From contig VZDJ01007753.1 in assembly GCA_008694505.1 (NCBI GenBank), positions 15,783,003 through 15,847,002 of the forward strand: DNA of 64,000 bases, in the 5' to 3' direction. Origin of the DNA: Cyanoderma ruficeps (taxonomy: Eukaryota > Chordata > Aves > Passeriformes > Timaliidae). Below, piece after piece: positions 62,101 through 64,000 of this stretch. The translations under genes were made by a program, and so were the position numbers. Each line of letters starts with the position of its first letter. Position 1 is the first letter of the stretch. The notes beneath the pieces were generated by a model, which made no database searches, had not been told where the DNA came from, and worked only from the letters and a program-made list of their open reading frames with translations.

Positions 62101-62630
62101 TAAAAGCATCTTTTGGGCTTAGTTTATTAATGAAAAGATTTTTTGATTTAGAGGAGTTTCCCAAAAAACTAATAAAACATGAGGGCTTGAAAAAAGCCCC
62201 TCCTTGCTACGACGGTTTATGCACAAGGTTTATGCATGGTTTATACTACGGTTTATGCATAAAGCTGTGATTTGTGCTCTGGTGACTCAGTGGGAAAGAT
62301 CCTAGGGCTGAAACAAAGAATCAAGGAAAATTGTAAGCAGCACCCAGGCCATTCACTGGCTTGGGCAATGCAGAAATAAAAAAAGCTCAGGACTGAAGCA
62401 GTACCCCTTTCTTTACAAAAATGAAGAGAATAAATATCTCACACAACAGACTATAGAGGTGATGAACAATGTCTTTGTTCAGGATCTCCTTACCATGTTG
62501 AACCAGATGACCCGGTGATGTATGAAATAGCATCCAAGAGACCCAGCTTTTGAAGACCCAACAGATTGCCTAACAGAGATGTCAGTGCCCGGGTGCCCCC
62601 TCCTGTTGTCATCACTGCTACAACTGGTAC
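52950..62630 (-). CDS. PLA2G4E-like: Gene A: cytosolic phospholipase A2 epsilon-like, 3' half (5' end off window)
   Basis: Nine coding exons in order 62494-62630, 61779-62001, 60227-60341, 59592-59729, 56441-56548, 55319-55507, 54753-54919, 53369-53555 and 52950-53158, all GT-AG and in phase, ending at TAA 52950-52952. They cover the catalytic alpha/beta domain: [12 protein letters not shown] (oxyanion loop with intact Arg), ITGSSGSTW (nucleophile Ser, codon 62505-62507, a full GXSGS), [29 protein letters not shown] and [17 protein letters not shown] (catalytic Asp, codon 54855-54857). The tail is KQQHKK. All residues needed for the Ser-Asp dyad are present, so this copy looks active. Family role: Ca2+-dependent phospholipase or N-acyltransferase on membrane phospholipids. 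The C2 domain and linker exons must lie past 64000; I searched 62632-64000 for the exon preceding the lipase loop and did not find it. PLA2G4D or PLA2G4F assignment is possible but less likely. Confidence 0.88.
53369..53555 (-). CDS. PLA2G4E-like: Gene A exon: FPKIH / [21 protein letters not shown] block
   Basis: 187 nt from [13 protein letters not shown] to FRKYKEP plus one base. LNECYIF and [13 protein letters not shown] are family signatures near the domain end. Acceptor gaattcag/CCT, donor CCTG/gtaagc. Confidence 0.95.
54453..54568. repeat. 58-bp tandem duplication in a gene A intron
   Basis: Two adjacent copies starting tagcatttagc(g/t)attagag and ending ctgatattgct, at 54453-54510 and 54511-54568, differing at a handful of sites. 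Not coding. Confidence 0.85.
54753..54919 (-). CDS. PLA2G4E-like: Gene A exon: catalytic Asp
   Basis: 167 nt from [11 protein letters not shown] to [14 protein letters not shown] carries the dyad Asp (codon 54855-54857), aligned with the VDSGL Asp of PLA2G4A. Acceptor ccttttag/AT, donor TTG/gtgtga. Confidence 0.94.
55319..55507 (-). CDS. PLA2G4E-like: Gene A exon: [24 protein letters not shown] block
   Basis: 189 nt, one codon shorter than the gene B counterpart (192 nt). The first half is variable; the second half, [17 protein letters not shown] ending RWK, is conserved with PLA2G4E. Acceptor ctttcag/AA, donor AAAG/gtaaac. Confidence 0.94.
56441..56548 (-). CDS. PLA2G4E-like: Gene A exon: [15 protein letters not shown] block
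   Basis: 108 nt, [15 protein letters not shown] then a variable, polar stretch ([15 protein letters not shown]). Donor is GTTAGT, non-consensus at position 3 but acceptable. Same length as the gene B exon 17580-17687. Confidence 0.9.
59592..59729 (-). CDS. PLA2G4E-like: Gene A exon: [11 protein letters not shown] block
   Basis: 138 nt encoding [18 protein letters not shown] through [10 protein letters not shown]. This is one of the most conserved segments of group IV PLA2 (WVEFSPYE in PLA2G4A). Acceptor tctgcag/AA, donor AAAG/gtgatg. Confidence 0.95.
60227..60341 (-). CDS. PLA2G4E-like: Gene A exon: [19 protein letters not shown] block
   Basis: 115 nt beginning [13 protein letters not shown] and ending EDYSLSEFK plus one base. 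The GQNPLPIY block is a family signature. Acceptor attcacag/AAA, donor AAAG/gtgatg. Confidence 0.94.
60750..61645 (+). mobile_element. CR1-type LINE fragment, 3' part, in a gene A intron
   Basis: Plus strand, opposite to gene A. The text runs in CR1 sense order: a reverse-transcriptase C-terminal reading frame with [20 protein letters not shown] and [20 protein letters not shown], then the segments matching CR1 [12 protein letters not shown], the EHVQQRT-like region and the tail ending in a degenerate TTGGACACAGAGGCCTTTCC. Several stops and frameshifts show that it is dead; no 5' end is visible. Boundaries are approximate. Confidence 0.85.
61779..62001 (-). CDS. PLA2G4E-like: Gene A exon: catalytic domain, [12 protein letters not shown] block
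   Basis: 223 nt, completes the Trp codon and continues [16 protein letters not shown] to [14 protein letters not shown]. Acceptor ccccag/GAC, donor GGG/gtagtg (weaker than usual). Length equals the gene B exon at 21467-21689. Confidence 0.93.
62210..62262. repeat. Degenerate GGTTTATGCA direct repeats
   Basis: Four near-copies of ggtttatgca/ggtttatact within about 50 bp in a gene A intron. No coding role seen. Confidence 0.7.
62494..62630 (-). CDS. PLA2G4E-like: Gene A exon: oxyanion loop and nucleophile Ser
   Basis: 137 nt, starts phase 0 with [19 protein letters not shown] and ends inside the Trp codon of GSSGSTW. Acceptor attaaacag/GTACC, donor TG/gtaagg. Same length and phases as the gene B exon at 22635-22771. 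Arg of GGGTRA and Ser of GSSGS are intact. Confidence 0.95.
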
Positions 62631-64000
62631 CTGTTTAATCATCAACACAGCAGTGGTAAGCAACACTTTGTTTGCCAGCACAAGTGATCAGAGCTGAGTG
62701 AAATGTAGCATGTCAGTCCTACAAAAAATTCCAACATTTTACCATTTCCCCAAGCAGGAAAGAAAAAAAAAATAAAGCTGTGTATTTTGCACAGAAAAAA
62801 AACCCCAAAAAACCCTAACTTATTTTGATCAAAATCATTTTTGATTGTAAATTCTTACATGCTGGCTTATCAAAACTTGTTGTTTCATGGCATTTCAATA
62901 TTAGACTTCATTTTCCTTAGCAAAACATCTTCTCTTGAGAGGTTTATTTTGATAATAAGCAGAGCTCAACCTCTCTGTAAGTCAAGCATAATAGCTAGAT
63001 TATGTTTCCCACAAAGCACCTAGAATATGTAATTGCAGTGATGAAGTCTAATTGTATGGAAATCTAAATTATGTTACAGAAAGACAAATTTCTCTAAGAA
63101 ACCCACTAAGAGAAGATGATACCACTGACATTTTCTACACACATTTCCAGGCAATTGCATCAAAGAAATACAGAACAGTTTCCTGATTCAAATTGAACAT
63201 TTCAAGTCAAAGCAAAGTATTCTGATTTGGATTTACCTGACTATAAGGAAATATTTTCTTGCTGGAAAATCTGAAAATAATGGTTAGAAGTACTTCCCCT
63301 AAAAAATTTTATACTTAAGAAACTGCTGGGGTTTTTCATTGACACTATTGTGTCAATGAGAAACGATGTAGTAATTTAATCAGTTTGTGAGCAGGGGTAT
63401 AATTTATAATGTCTAAAACCATGCTGTCATATATTACCTAATATGCCTTTGGTCCACCTCTCCTGGACAGAGGAGAAAACACGTGAAAAAAAATTAACCA
63501 ACTCTCAAATTCGGTCTTCATTTCTCAAGCTCCTGATCACAGATCGTGCTCCTGCCCAAAAGCACCAACCATCCCCATTCTAGCATGGGCATTAACAAAT
63601 ATGAACCCTAGCTCAGACAAGCAGATTAGAGAAAAAAAGTTGAAGGTCTCTTCTATTTGAGAAACTATAGCTGAGATGATGAGCACCAGAGGAGAGAGTC
63701 TAGGCACCTTCTCGTCAGCACCTTCTCATCAGAGGAGAGAGTCTAGGCACCTTCTCATCAGCCAGTATTATGCATCATTTTAACTGTTAGATTTTCTCCC
63801 TCCAAAAATCTGATAAAATACCTTATGAGGTTATAGTGACTGAATGATCAGCTATAGCAGTCGGACTATCCAGGTCTATAATGCACAGATGAAAAAGAAA
63901 TAGAAAAAAATTCTGATTTATGGCATTATGTTTTCTGAAGAAATGTGTATCAACTGGGCTTGATATTATCCTGGCTCTCACATTGCTCACTGCTCTCACA
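62631..64000. other. Gene A intron to window edge, no exon found
   Basis: The exon that should precede the lipase loop (counterpart of gene B 23623-23770) was looked for on the minus strand and not found, so this is taken as intron. It contains a short tandem duplication at 63688-63762 and A-rich tracts. Confidence 0.5.
63688..63762. repeat. 43-bp period tandem duplication
   Basis: The unit beginning agaggagagagtctaggcac occurs at 63688 and again at 63731 with one difference in the 3' part (ctcgtcag versus ctcatcag). Intronic; probably a recent slippage or duplication event. Confidence 0.85.

Overview
The window is vertebrate nuclear DNA, most likely from a bird: split genes with canonical GT-AG introns, AT-rich introns, and CR1-type LINE fragments, including a copy that still shows the C-terminal reverse-transcriptase reading frame. 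I see no bacterial or plasmid signatures, no CRISPR array and no rRNA or tRNA gene. The species cannot be named from the sequence.

All recognisable genes lie on the minus strand and form a head-to-tail tandem array of three cytosolic phospholipase A2 (group IV) paralogs that look most like PLA2G4E (cPLA2-epsilon). Read in the direction of transcription: gene A (52950-62630 and beyond the right edge) has the catalytic domain and stop codon but its C2 half lies outside the window. Gene B (12427-45346) is present from putative promoter to stop in 20 coding exons. Gene C (168-8668) has the promoter, C2 domain and linker, and its catalytic half lies beyond the left edge. Where the copies can be compared, exon lengths and intron phases are identical or differ by whole codons, so they arose by local duplication.

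The encoded proteins should be cytosolic, calcium-recruited enzymes: an N-terminal C2 domain binds membrane in a Ca2+-dependent way and a patatin-like alpha/beta domain with a Ser-Asp dyad acts on phospholipids. Mammalian PLA2G4E is known mainly as a Ca2+-dependent N-acyltransferase making N-acyl-phosphatidylethanolamines. Gene A keeps the Ser, Asp and oxyanion Arg. Gene B keeps Ser and Asp but has Lys in place of the conserved Arg, and a reading-frame mismatch where its linker joins the catalytic domain.

The most unusual elements are: (1) the first exon of gene B encodes about 11 copies of a 17-residue acidic, Pro-rich repeat, an N-terminal extension I do not know from any cPLA2; (2) genes B and C share a conserved TATA promoter module (CT-rich block, CACCC-like box, TATAAAATA, with a perfect AP-1 site in gene C); (3) gene B has two apparent catalytic compromises; (4) a candidate exon and an intronic ORF of unknown identity. 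The rest is intron and intergenic DNA with CR1 fragments, short tandem duplications and a perfect 30-bp palindrome.
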